The notes beneath the pieces were generated by a model. That model did not search any database. It was not told the origin of the DNA and was given only the letters and a program-made list of their open reading frames with translations. From contig NW_022205244.1 in NCBI RefSeq assembly GCF_008831285.2, positions 1-58,569 on the forward strand: a DNA stretch of 58,569 bases. The letters are read 5' to 3'. The stretch's first letter is position 1. Every line of letters starts with the position of its first letter. Source of the DNA: Nymphaea colorata (lineage: Eukaryota; Streptophyta; Magnoliopsida; Nymphaeales; Nymphaeaceae). Both the position numbers and the translations under genes were made by a program. Positions 1 through 11,060 of this stretch are shown here, in pieces.

Positions 1-69
1 CCCAACCCCAACCCCAACCCCAACCCCAACCCCAACCCCAACCCCAACCCCAACCCCAACCCCAACCCC
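1..69. repeat. Left telomere, C4A2 repeats
   Basis: Eleven and a half perfect CCCCAA units form the 5' end, which is the C-rich strand expected at a left chromosome end. The repeat unit is the Tetrahymena/Paramecium type and not the C4A4 type of spirotrichs. It passes directly into unique AT-rich sequence at base 70. Confidence 0.98.
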
Positions 70-74
70 TTATC

Positions 75-142
75 AGATATATCTCTTTATATCATGAGCC
101 TTTTTATATCATGTGTGCCTCTTTATATCATGAGTGTGCCAA
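75..142. repeat. Degenerate subtelomeric tandem repeat
   Basis: Three imperfect copies of a unit of about 23-25 bases containing TTTATATCATG, followed by AG or TG, lie between the telomere and the stop codon of the first gene. No coding potential is seen. The role is unknown; it could be a subtelomeric element or simply the 3' flank of the first gene. Confidence 0.6.
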
Positions 143-157
143 CAAGCAAATAATCAA

Positions 158-957
158 TCAGTGGTAGACTCCCGCTGAGGGCCCCTTTGAAGTCACTCGG
201 AAATAGTTTAGCTCGTTCTTCTTTGGGGGCGATTTTCCAGGCCAGAAACTCATAGTTGAGTATGCTCCAGGCCCAGGGAATTGGTTTTCCTTGGAACGGT
301 CGCGGTTGGTCTCTGGAGATTTTTTGGATATGTTTTGGTGGCTTGAATTTCTATGCAGTCCATAGCCCATGAAGGTGTTATAGGACTGAGGACAGGGACT
401 GTAATTGCCGTTTTCCGCTATGATCGGATCGCTGGGCTTGATCGGAGAGTGAGGCTCCCACTTCTTCTCGATTTTGGCCCCTCCCAGCCTGGTCCGGATG
501 TTGTAGGTGCCAGGTCCTGGAATTTTATCGCTGTCGTATTGGCAGGTATCGGCGAAGGTGGTCTTTTCGCATATGGATTTGAGCTCTTCTCTCTTTTTGG
601 GCCATGGCATGGTGATGTTGTAGTGGCTGGAGGATGGCGAATTCAATTTTTTCTCCCGTTTATAGATGAGATCAAGGTAGGTTTCCTTGGGAGCTCTTTT
701 GGATTGGAAATTTGACTTCTTGAACCATACGGATTGGCCGTTAGCGGTGTCTACATCTCATAATCTTTACTTGCTGGTCCTGGAGAACAGTTGAGTTTGA
801 TGGATTAATCGAGATAGTGATCTTTCTTGGTGGGTTTAGTGTTCATGGCGAAGCTTTTGTGGGTTCCCTAGTAGTGCTTGATGACGTTGTAGTCGTGGTT
901 TTATCGGGTGCAGTTGTACATGTCCTTGATGGTCGGCAGGCTGGCATTCCTCTTCAT
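158..957 (-). CDS. STPGR-repeat (SHIPPO/ODF3-like) ciliary protein
   Basis: A 259-residue protein with PGP motifs spaced through its length: SPGPA near residue 64, PGPGTY near 140, a degenerate copy near 180 and PGPGAY near 221. This is the sperm-tail PG-rich repeat of outer-dense-fibre/SHIPPO proteins, which bind axonemal microtubules. The start ATG at 957 is followed by in-frame TAA/TAG read as Gln. A 20-nt intron (751-770, GTAAAG...ATGTAG) restores the frame between the first and second repeat. It is the first gene after the left telomere and is transcribed toward it. The family is secure from the motifs; microtubule binding is inferred. Confidence 0.82.
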
Positions 958-1193
958 TATATTCTATTTCTATGATAACAATCGAACAATAATCGAAAAA
1001 ACTACACACTTAACATCCTTATAATTCCAATCCGACCACACAACCACCTGGGATGGCACGCCAGAGATAAATGATCTTATCTTGGATGTATTTGCCATGG
1101 TAAAAATGCATTTTATCTTTCTCTTGATGAAAAAAACCCATGAGATGATAGTGAGCTATTGTAAATGTTCTTATATTGAAATAATACAATAAA

Positions 1194-2996
1194 ATGCATT
1201 CGGAGGCTCTATTTTCTCCGGAAAAGATGCATGCCAGTCTCATTCGCGAGAAGATATCCGAGAAGGTGACCAGTGCCAAAAAGGCAGCTGCAGATGAGGA
1301 AGGAGTGGACTATGCCGATATTATCTATTTGATAGTTAACAAAAAGATACAACAGAACGTCATCACCGCATTCCTCAAGGAAATATATCGAGAGGACCTC
1401 GAAGATGTCAACCAAAATTGGAAGGAAAAAGTCAGCGAAGATAAAATGCTGCAAGATGTCTGCGAGATCAAACGGAGAGCAGTAGAGCAACAGTGGACAG
1501 AAGTCAATATCAACCATAATCACATCCGCGAGAAGGAGGAAAAGTATAAAAAGTATTAGTCCTCCTTCAAAAATAGGAGAGAGTTGAACCACCGCATAAA
1601 GGAACTCACCGATAGCCTCAAAATTATCGAAAACAATATAAACATGTGCAAAAAGTAGACCGAAGAGCTCAAGTTAAGGGAACAGTACAAGGAAATGAGA
1701 GAATAATTTCGATTCCTCACCAACAAGTCCAGAAAATTGAAGCATCTATCGTAGGAAAAAATGATCAATAGCTCATTCACCAAAAGCCAATAAAAACTGC
1801 AAGACATATACCAACGCATAGAGGAAATCACCACAGAGGAGAAGCGATTGAAATAAATTGAACATCTTAAATTCAACAAAAAGTCAAGCACCAATAGCAG
1901 CTAAAGCAGCCCAAAACGATCGAAGGATCGACTCAAAAAGCTATAGTAGATATTCATATAGTTTTCACGCAAAGAAGTGAAGTAATTCATGCTCTTTGAT
2001 GAGATCATGAAGACCCACAAGTATATGAGTCTGTAGAACTACCTGAGGTTTGTGAACAGCAGTGGAATAGGGTCACAGTTGAGCCTATAGGAAAGAGTGA
2101 ACATCTTCAAAAACGTCTCTCAGTTTCAATCCAAGGTCAGCTTCTTGGATTTCATGTAAATCCTCAAAGAGATCTGCGCCAAACAATGCGAGAAGCTGAA
2201 CGTAAAGTTCAGAGCCTCCATCTTGGATGTCTTTCTGGAGTAAATGACAACCAAACTTCAGCATACTGCCAGGAAGGCACCCCAAGATCCGCTGCTGTCT
2301 AACTCCAATGAGTTTATCAACAACCTCAGAAGCCAAGTTTTCTCTAATTACCACTTCAAGATCAAGAGCCATACCGGCAAGCAGAAGAAAGATATTGAAG
2401 AGTATTTGATATAAAAGAAAAAGGGAAATAAGACAGAACCAAGCATCAACCACCACGCAGCAAAGTCATCGAAGATGTCCAACATCACTCTCGCAAAACT
2501 GACCAACAGTGGCCAATCCCTCAGCCGAAACGAAGATCGGTCCCACACTGGCAACACTGACAAGAAGTTCATGAAGCGAAAGTTCACCAACAACTACAAA
2601 ACAGTCAACATCCAACAGAATGAATCAACCACTGAATCCAAGTCCTTCAAAGGATCCCTCGACAAGGACACATACACCAACATCTTCTTGAGGAAGAGGA
2701 CTGTGATGAGGTCGGAAAAAAAGGAAGATAAAACCAACGAGGATTGGGAGGAGTCAAAGCGGTACCTAATGGATGAGAAGAGCGTAGCTATGACCGAGCT
2801 GAAGAAGGACAAAATGATAAACCTCACTCCAGCGACCTACGACGACACCGAGCAAAGGGACGTCTTCGAGCGATAATAGCTGAAGGACATAGTTGAGCTG
2901 GACGAAGACGATCCCTTCTTGACCAACCACCTCTCCATGAAATACAGTCTCAATACGAACAAGTCCCCCTCCCAGCAATCCAAGTACCACTTCTGA
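1194..2996 (+). CDS. Coiled-coil protein, function unknown
   Basis: One uninterrupted frame of 600 residues when TAA/TAG are read as Gln, with no intron or frame break. Residues about 20-220 are Lys/Glu/Gln-rich and predicted coiled coil. Residues about 255-330 form a helical block with alternating hydrophobics and Phe residues that resembles a degenerate EF-hand pair. The C-terminal third is basic, Ser/Asn-rich and probably disordered. I recognise no family. Length and composition fit a cytoskeletal or basal-body protein, but that is inference. The next gene starts only 77 bases downstream on the same strand. Confidence 0.85.
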
Positions 2997-3073
2997 TCTC
3001 CATTTTATTCCATCACATCCCATCAAGTTGGTTTCTTTGGGATTAAAGCGAAATAAAAGATAATTATTATTTG

Positions 3074-5221
3074 ATGGGACAATAATAATCAAACATCAAG
3101 GATTAGCTGAAGGACAAGTACACCATAATAAAGACGATCGCTGCCGGCGAGTACCTGGTGAAGGGTAGACGCAAGGGCGAGGAGCTGCAGTTGCGGATCC
3201 TCAACTTCCTTGTTGAAGATGAAATGACGCACTACATCAACCTGTTATAGAAGCGGAAAAAGATCAAGAACCCGCACCTGCTCGAACTGATCGAGTACAA
3301 TAAAGTGGTCGACCAGATGATGTGCTCCTCCACCTTCAAACTCAAAATCATATCAGAAATGCCCTTCAAAACCATCAAGCAAGACATCCAGGAAAGAACC
3401 AACGCCTCCCCCAAGCAGTACTTCGCCGAGGACTAACTCTGGAGCATACTCTACAGCTGCTGCCACGCCTTGTACTCGCTCTACATCAATAAATTCCCAC
3501 ACGAGTCGCTAACAACTTAGCAAATCTACATCGATACCGATGGCATCATTAAAGTCGCCGACAATTTGCTCGTCCATGGCACCAAGAACTATCTTTCACT
3601 CATGAATGAAGAACTTAAATTGGAGAACATTCGATACATATCCCCCTAACTGAGAAACCTGGTAGATGATAACAACTTCTACCACTACGATCGCTAAAAG
3701 TCAGACGTCTTCATCCTAGCCATGATCATCCTCGAAATATCAAACCTGGCTCCTCTCAGGTACTTCGAACCAAAGACAAAACGCTTCCACTTCGATATTG
3801 TCCAGCCGGTCTTTAGCCAGTTCAAGGAGAAGTATTCACCCAAGCTTTGCGAGATCGTGAGCAGGATGCTGACTTCTGATTACAACGTCCGTCCCAGCTT
3901 TGAGGAAATCATCGAGAATATAAACTAGAAAACAGTACATACTGACTCCAATATGTCCTCCAAGGATTCCACCATCATTAATGACGTTAGGAAGGATTTC
4001 TCATAAAAATCAGCTAGGCAACAGGCATTGTCGATGCCTTACGCTAATAATGGTCTCAACCAGGTAAAGGAAATACTAAATTTCGATTTAAAACCAACCA
4101 ACTCAATAATTACTCAGCAAAACCAACCACCCCAGCTTACCCAACCAGTACCAGCAATGAACTTTAACAACTATGCTAATTTTTAGCCTTCCATGCCCAC
4201 CAATTACACCGTGCCTTCTCCTCCACTGTTTACTGGTTTTGCCAATCCCCCACCTGCATTTCCACCGATGCCACCTCTGAAGAGCTATTAACCTGTCCAA
4301 GCTAAGCCATCGAACCAAAACGGATGGAAGTTTGATCCTGTTTCAAAGGACATTAGAAGAGAGAGTGACTATCAGTACACTCCTTACCAATAACTCATGA
4401 ATCTTTCCGGAAACGCCTCCGTTCCCAACAGTCATATCGTTTTGAAACAGGATAATAACTATATCCCTCACAATGGAATCTATGCAAACGTTCCGAAAGT
4501 ATAGCCGATTCCCGTAGAATCTACCTACTAAAGATCAATGAAGGAAAGAAGATTCTCATAGAGTAAATTCGGAGGCATTGAACTGAGCATCCCAACAGCG
4601 CAAGTGACTGAAAAGAAATAGGCAAGGCCACCGATGGAGAAATTCGGAAGCTTCACATAGAGCAAGCCTCTATCAACCACTGCCAGCCAGCTATTCAGGA
4701 AGGAAAGAGCAGAGGAGGACACCATTGTGGAGAAGGGGACCTTTGTCATTGAGGAAAATGCAAGCGGAAGGTATGAAGGATTCAAGCAAAACAACCAAAA
4801 GAACGGAATCGGTCGAATCATCTATACTGATGGTGGGTCATACGAAGGACAATGGAAAAACGACAGGATGGACGGCTACGGAAAGCTCTTCTATCCCAAT
4901 GGAAAAACAGCATACGAGGGATATTGGGTGGAAGATGAATTCAATGGCACTGGTCGCGTCTACAACGAAATCGACCATCCCAACGAAAAGATAAGCATAA
5001 ACTATTTGGACTTCTCAGACATCGAGGATAAGTGGGAGTTCTATGAGGGTGAGTTCAGTCGGGACCTAAGAGAGGGGAAGGGGATGATAAAGTTCGTAAA
5101 CGGATAGAAGTTCTTCGGGACGTTCAGGTCAGACGTGATATAAGGGTAAGGATCCTTCCACAGACGAGACGGAGACGTGATTCAGGGTACTTGGAGAAAC
5201 AATGCTTTCGTATCTGCTTGA
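3074..5221 (+). CDS. Pseudokinase fused to MORN repeats
   Basis: A 715-residue protein. Residues about 8-285 have the length and helix pattern of a protein kinase, including the late-lobe SDVF segment and an RPSFEEI-like end. The Gly-rich loop, the HRD motif and DFG are absent; the metal-binding position reads ADN. A Pro/Asn/Gln-rich linker follows (about 290-545). Residues about 565-715 hold five to six MORN repeats of the form YEGxWxxxxxxGxG. MORN repeats usually bind membranes or cytoskeleton, so this may be a catalytically dead scaffold. An alternative end uses a possible intron beginning at 5208, which would skip the TGA and add about 30 residues. The second pseudokinase at 6181 is a likely relative. 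Confidence 0.8.
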
Positions 5222-5441
5222 TCCACCTCACTTAATATTTTTTACTCCACTATTAACTTTTCAGTAATCCCATATCCTTCCCAACCGCTGCAGGATTATA
5301 CCCGAGCAGCAAATCCTAATCTCCATCACATCAGCCATCAAATCTATCTGATGAGTTATTCCAGTATGTTAGGTGTATGGTATTTGATGAGGGTGTTTAT
5401 ATGTTATTAGATGTATTATGTAGAAATAAGAATGCTAAACA

Positions 5442-6128
5442 ATGAGTTATCCGACTGAGTAGCCGATCCTGGAGGAAGAATAGGTCTACTTCATCTTCAA
5501 CCGCAAGATCATCAGCGTGGTCCTGCTCACCTTCTCCTTCCTCTACATGTCCCTCGAACAGCATCGCGCACGCTACTTCGTCTACATCTCCATCGCCACC
5601 AACATCATCTACCCGCTCCTACGCGTCCAAAGACACCCAAATATCACACTCAAACGGATCGTCATGGAAGGAACAGTCATCACCTCACTACTCTACGATT
5701 TCTGGACTCTCTTTTACCCGCACAAGGTCTTCATATATTATATTCCGCAATTGGTGGGAGCAGTTGGCAAGATTTATCATATCCTCACCTATGACCAGGG
5801 CAACGAACAGGAAGTGGTTGAATAACTCATCAAATTTCAGAGCAAAACTGAAGCGCTGGTGGTGCTTTATTCGCTCTGCACTTTTGTACTGCGGCTCAAG
5901 TATAGCTGGTGGAAACTGCTCAAATTGCTGCTCCTGCTCAGCATCATCCGCCTCAAGTATTCCCTTCACTACGGCACGAGGATCAGCATCAGGGAAATGC
6001 ATTTCACCATCGACCACTACACCAAGTACGTCAGCCTAAGACAATACTACCAAATGATGTGCCTGAGGATGTCACGGTACGTAGGGGACCAGGGTGCATA
6101 GCGGCAGGACGGTGAGATAATATTTTGA
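5442..6128 (+). CDS. Predicted multi-pass membrane protein
   Basis: About 228 residues, with hydrophobic segments near residues 22-55, 85-115 and 150-185, each flanked by Arg/Lys. TAG codons near the start and end are read as Gln. No family is recognised. A GT...AG stretch of 25 bases near 6080-6104 could be an intron, which would change only the last dozen residues. The gene sits between the two pseudokinase genes on the same strand; any functional link is speculative. Confidence 0.65.
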
Positions 6129-6180
6129 TGGTTGATTGATGTTTATGGGTGGTATTGGCAATGGGTCAGTTATTATTTGA

Positions 6181-7497
6181 ATGATGCAGCAGGAGGTGAA
6201 GGAGATCAGCAGCTTCTACTCCCGGTATTCGGTCACCAACATCGACGATGAGACGCAACTGGTACGCTCCCACAACGGTTCCTACCTGGTCAAGATGATC
6301 AGGCTGGAGCAGGAGAATGCAGATTTGGATGACGTGGTAGAGACACTAGAACAGCATCTCACCCTCAATGACCAGTATCTGCTCACGCTCATGAACTACG
6401 ATATACAGACAACGCAGGACGCCATCGCCATACGCAGCATCTATCAGCACGGACAACTCACTCTCAAGCAGGAAATAGAACAGAGAAGACAGCAACTGAT
6501 CTACTTCCAACCGCAGGAACTGTGGATGATCGTGTATTCAGTCACCAGAGCCTTGGAATATCTGGAACATCTGAACATCGGCTACGGAGTGCTCGGGTGC
6601 GACAAGATATTCCTGGGATAGAGGATAAAGCTGCTCGATCCCAGCGCCATCGCGGAGGATCCCCTTGTGATTACCTACAACAGGCTCTACTCTCCCGAAG
6701 TGCTGCTGGAGAGGGAGGATATCGATATCCTCAAGTCGGACGTCTTCATCTTCGGCCTCTGCCTGCTCCAGACTGCCCTTTTGGTCGATTTCACGCCCTA
6801 GTTGGGGCAGAGGTTCGATGAGACGAGGATTAGGATCTACCTGGATAGCGTGGATAAGCTCTACGAGCCCGAGTTCAGCAGCATGATCAGGCAGATGCTG
6901 CAGTATAACCCACACGAAAGGCCTACCTTCTCCCAAATTCGGGAGTATCTCGAAAATACGCTTTAGATATCAGCATCCAGCGAGGAAAACTACTACGCTC
7001 CTCTTAGTGCTGACCCATAGGATGAATGCAGTCCCTTGATCCCCTTCGACGATGCAGTGTAGTTTGAGAATATCGACATCTAAGAGGAAGAATCAAGTCC
7101 CAACCAAAGCGCTTCCCTCAGCTAATTCTAGCGAGCCAAAATGCGTTTCCTCAGCTAATCGAGGATGTCCGACCACTAGTAGAGCCTGAGCCGCATTTCG
7201 GAGCACAGCCGAGCTTCATCGTGCCTGCTAAACAATAGCAAGACCGTGAAGATGGAGAAGAAGAAGGTCTCCAAGTCCATCAAGGAAAAAATAGTCAAAA
7301 AGATGAACAGCAACGACCTGGAAATCACCTAGGTAGTAGAGTATAGCAAGGACAGGAAGGACGAGTACGCAAAGGATAGGAAAGACTAAATCTTCACCAA
7401 TCCTAAGCTGATGGCCGACATTCAAAACGAGCTGAAGTACATCGCAATGCAGCGACTGCAGGGGCGGAGCAAGTAAAATTTCCACAACAACTACTGA
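6181..7497 (+). CDS. Pseudokinase-like protein
   Basis: A 438-residue protein in one frame. Residues about 25-265 align by eye to a kinase fold: a VKMI segment where the ATP-binding Lys normally lies, a helix pair, then a KSDVFIFGLCL helix and a HERPTFSQI terminal motif. The HRD catalytic loop is replaced by a GYGVLGCDK segment and DFG by LDPS, so catalysis looks lost. The C-terminal 170 residues are Ser/Gln-rich and then basic. The helix motifs match those of the pseudokinase at 3074, suggesting an old local duplication. A 62-bp copy of its 3' end recurs at 8394. An alternative start is the next ATG at 6184. Confidence 0.78.
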
Positions 7498-7531
7498 TGG
7501 TTTCACCTATAATATTTATTTGAACTAAGCT

Positions 7532-8062
7532 ATGCAGGCCCAACAAGCTACCTACCAAATTGATTTAGTTGCAATTCAGAATGCAGTCTTGAAGGCGTTC
7601 GAGGTCCAAAAAGCTGCCAACTAAGCGGGAATTCAGCTCGCAGTTCAGAAAGGGATGCAGGCCCACAAAAAAGCTGTATAATAAGCTGCCCAAAAAGCTG
7701 TATAATAAGCTGCCCAAAAAGCTGCCCAAAAAGCTGTATAATAAGCTGCCCAAAAAGCTGCCTAACAGGCTGCCCAAAAAGCTGCTGACTAAGCAGCCAA
7801 CCAAACTGCAGTCCAGAACGCCATGCAGATGAATAGCTCATCATGGGGTTTTATATTTGGAAAAATTAAGCGATTTTTTGGAAAACCATAGTCATCATTT
7901 TCCTTACTGCGGTCTTCCTCATCTTTTAAGTCGATTTAATCATAAAATTCAACAGTACCGCAGAAGGATTGGGAGAAAAGTGGTCAATAGCAGTTTCGGG
8001 GTTAGGAGGAATAGCCTTCGTAGACTACGTTGCCATATGGGGAAGATAAAAAAGATAAATGA
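7532..8062 (+). CDS. Ala/Gln-repeat protein, 3' structure uncertain
   Basis: The first half (7532-7830) encodes tandem eight- to nine-residue units of the type KAVQQAAQ and KAAQKA, with most repeat Gln residues written as TAA. In this frame the stop is TGA at 8060, giving 176 residues with a Ser-rich tail. An overlapping frame (7843-8121, 92 codons, possible ATG at 7843) encodes a much more protein-like hydrophobic segment followed by KWSIAVSGLGG. A 26-nt GT...AG segment (7811-7836) would splice the repeat into that frame and give an Ala/Gln-rich stalk with a membrane segment. I cannot decide between the models from sequence alone. Confidence 0.5.
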
Positions 8063-8121
8063 TGATCACCACACATTCGGCGATATAATATAGCAACATA
8101 TTAAGAATGCATAAGTGTTGA

Positions 8122-8506
8122 AATGTTGTAAATAGATCAGTGAGTTCCTTGATCCTGGCTCAGGATCTGATCACGAGGACTCTCAGGAAGTTCTGTAAAA
8201 ACGGTAAGCTCACAATCTCAGCTAGTAGAGTCTCTCTCAAGACTCTTAGACACCTGTCTCTCATGACAGCTTCATTAATGATGACACCCCTTGAGAATGA
8301 CCTTTTTCAATGAACTAAACTTCAATCTAAACACATAAAACTTACTAATTAATTAATGCCCAGACGACGGATATTGCCGGCGTCAATTGGGCAACATCGC
8401 AATGCAGCGTCTGCGGGGGCGGAGCAAGTAAAATTTCCACAACAATTACTGATGGATTTATTTAATATTGAGCATTCTTTAGGATCGAATCCAAAACAAA
8501 AAACTA
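8122..8506. other. Spacer with a duplicated gene fragment
   Basis: No reading frame is supported. Bases 8160-8300 contain several short inverted repeats, for example AGTC...GACT and AGCT...AGCT, but no RNA family is recognised. Bases 8394-8455 duplicate the 3' end of the pseudokinase gene. Confidence 0.5.
8394..8455 (+). pseudogene. 62-bp duplicate of the pseudokinase gene 3' end
   Basis: Bases 8394-8455 match 7439-7500 at 59 of 62 positions. The match covers the last 20 or so codons, the TGA stop and the two bases after it. No other part of the gene is present, so this is a relic of a partial duplication or a DNA-rearrangement footprint. Confidence 0.85.
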
Positions 8507-8962
8507 TCAGTAATTGCGATTGAGCCGCTCGTCGACGATCCTGAGCACGATATCCTTGCTGGGGACTGCACAGATGCTCATCGTTCTTTTCTTGTGGGAT
8601 TTGCGGTCGGAAAGAGTGATGTTTTTCATCAGTTTGTCCATTTTGTATACACTGCTTTATCTGGAGGGCTTGGCGCCTTGAAACTGCCGCTAGGTTTAGT
8701 AGTTGAACGGCTAGAAGAAGTCTGATGACGAGGACTGTCGCTACAGCTGTCTGATCCTCTCCTCAATTTACTGATTAATTTTGGCCTGCTCATTGTACTT
8801 ATTCCTCCAATTTACATCATCACTGCACGCGTGTTCCTTCTGCCTAACAGCCTCCATGAGCGTGTCATTGATGCGCTGCAATTTCTGTTCCTTTTCCGAT
8901 AATTCCTCTGCTTCTCGTTTGAGGATATCGATGATGATCCTGCAGTTGGCACAGTTCTTCAT
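8507..8962 (-). CDS. Small coiled-coil protein with N-terminal CxxC
   Basis: A 151-residue protein in one frame. It begins with a CANC motif, followed by a charged coiled coil to about residue 75, then a Gln/Ser-rich linker and a basic C-terminus. In-frame TAG/TAA codons are read as Gln. The CxxC-plus-coiled-coil start resembles that of the longer coiled-coil gene at 22836-24161, but I see no other similarity. Function is unknown. Confidence 0.72.
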
Positions 8963-9064
8963 TTTAATATTAAAATATATATGGGGATGGGCTGCTCTGC
9001 AGTTTACAGCATTTAATTCCCAATTACAGAATTTAATCGTTTGCAGCCATTATAGAGAATTTAA

Positions 9065-10939
9065 TCAGTCCTACAGGATCATCTTGAAGTACTTGTTCTC
9101 GATCCGCTCGATAAACTCAGTCACGTCCTCGTCCGCGTCCAACAACTACAACTCACGCCACTCGCAACGACGGTGGTCGCACACCTGCTTCATTATCTTC
9201 GCCAAACCCTCAGCCAGGAAGGGGAAATCCGAATCGATCAGATACAGCTCGTACAGGTTCTCCTTGAGCGAGGAGAGGGCGGCGTCGAGGATGTTGGGCA
9301 GGTTCATGAACTTCTTGAAGGTTTAGATGTTCTTGTTGACGTGCTTGGCGTTTCCCTCCGCGAACTGGAAGTAGTAGTCCTTCATGACGATCCTGGCGTC
9401 GCACTTGGCAATCATCCTGGGTATCTTGGCCACGTCGTGAGAGTTGGAGTGGTCGATGGCCAGCACGTCCTTCACGATCTCGTACTCGTTGTTCTCCTCC
9501 TGGTCGGCCTAGCGCTTGATGGCCTTGCTGCAGCGGAAGTCCTCGAGCAGGAAGGAGATCTTGAACCTCTGGCTGGGCATGCGCTTGTTGAGCTCCTTCA
9601 GGACTTCGATGAAGTCGCAAATCTCATCGAAGTTGGCATCGTCGATGGCGTAGGAGGCCATGATGGAGTCACAGATGGATTAGGTGCTCTTGTGGGATTT
9701 GTTCTAGAGGAGAGAAGTGTATCTGTCGCCCATGGCTTCGATCACTTTGATGATGCACTCAACGTAGGTCTCATGGTAGTAGAAGCTTTTATCGTTCTGG
9801 TGCTGTTTGTATTGGTGGATGAAGCTGCTGATCAGCTCGAAGAAGATATCTGCGAAAACGAACTTGGAAAGCATTTTGTTGTGGATGAGCTCTCCTAGGA
9901 AAAGACTGCACCCGATCAGCTCTTTCTTGTACTTTTCTTCCTGGCTCGCCCATTCTCTCTTCCTGATCAGCTGGTAGAAGGAAAGCTGCAGTTTCTCGAA
10001 GAAAATGACCTTGAAACGCACTGGCTGGTCCCTGTATTCCACTTTTGCCTTTTTCAAGGCCTTGACTAGTTTGCTGTAGAGTCTGATGAAGTTGTGCTCC
10101 TCCTGCACTTTCTCAATGATCTTATCAGCGACTACGAAAGCGTAGATCTCATGAGAAGCATAGGGATGGAGCTCATTCACGAATTCCTCAAAGTATTCCT
10201 CAGTGATGCGGTTGAGGATGAAGTTGATTTCGGATTCAACCTTTTCGATATCGGTAAGGAGCAAATTTTCATCGAGCAGCCAGTTGCTTTCCGCCCTCTT
10301 GATCAGCATTTTTTTCATCTCCTGCACCTCCTTGCTGATATTCTTGCCGATCGTTATATTAATAGTATTGTCTCCCTTCAGAACCTTCTCCCTCCCAAAG
10401 ACGAAATCCGTCCTCTCGTTTCTCTCCTTCCCCTTCTTGGGAGTATCCTTGAAGGTCGGCACCTTGATTTCCCTGCATTCCCAACTATCGAATCTTTGAC
10501 CCTGCCTGATGACTTCCTGATTGACATAGATATCCTTCTCAGGAGTATAGCTATCGATGAACTTAGCCAGCTCCAGGTAGTTTATCCGCTTTCGCATGGG
10601 GGTGCTGCCTGCGAGGTCGGTTGAACTTTCCCTTTTTTGCGTAGGCTGCAAAGAGACATTATCTTCTGCTGTTGTTTCCCTGCTGGGCAGGGCGTTCCTG
10701 AAGAGGTAGTCGTAGTAGGCGTGGCTAATACGATCGTAGAGTGCCAAGAGTTCAGGTTGGTAGGTGTGTACAGGGATTGAAAACTTGATCAAATTGACCA
10801 ATCTCCTGATGGCGGGGTCGTTGAGGAAGTGGGTATCGATGGGGATGCGGGAGATATTGGGAAAGGCGATTTCGAGGATATCGATGCAGGCGGAGTGCGT
10901 GATCTGGTTGTTGATGGTTGGCGTGCAATCTTCGGACAT
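9065..10939 (-). CDS. eIF4G-like translation initiation factor (MIF4G domain)
   Basis: A 624-residue protein in one uninterrupted frame. Residues about 215-420 show the HEAT-repeat pattern of the MIF4G domain: paired amphipathic helices, an ILNRITEEYFEEF helix that matches the LNKLTPEKF consensus region, and a FADKIIEKV-type helix. MIF4G of eIF4G binds eIF4A and recruits the 40S subunit. The N-terminal 200 residues include a RINYLELAKF segment that could be a degenerate eIF4E-binding site; this is weak. The C-terminal 200 residues are also helical. Alternatives are other MIF4G proteins such as CWC22 or NOM1, but the N-terminal layout favours eIF4G or eIF(iso)4G. Confidence 0.75.
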
Positions 10940-11060
10940 GTTGTTTGATGTAATAAAAGAATATATGCTATAACAGGGCTGTAATAATTTGAATCAACAT
11001 CGACCGGACAGGACAGGCAGGGCAGGTAATAGCGGATGGATGGATGAATAATTAGGCGGA

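Noticed and set aside
353-715. Plus-strand 120-residue frame opposite the first gene
   Set aside because: It is the antisense shadow of the STPGR gene, which has clear family motifs on the minus strand.
8270-8340. Possible C/D snoRNA (ATGATGA box)
   Set aside because: No D box (CTGA) at the right distance and no terminal stem were found.
9173-9898. 241-residue plus-strand frame inside the eIF4G-like gene
   Set aside because: It is antisense to an uninterrupted 624-residue frame with a MIF4G-like domain. Its Val/Leu-rich composition is what the complement of Lys/Glu-rich coding yields.
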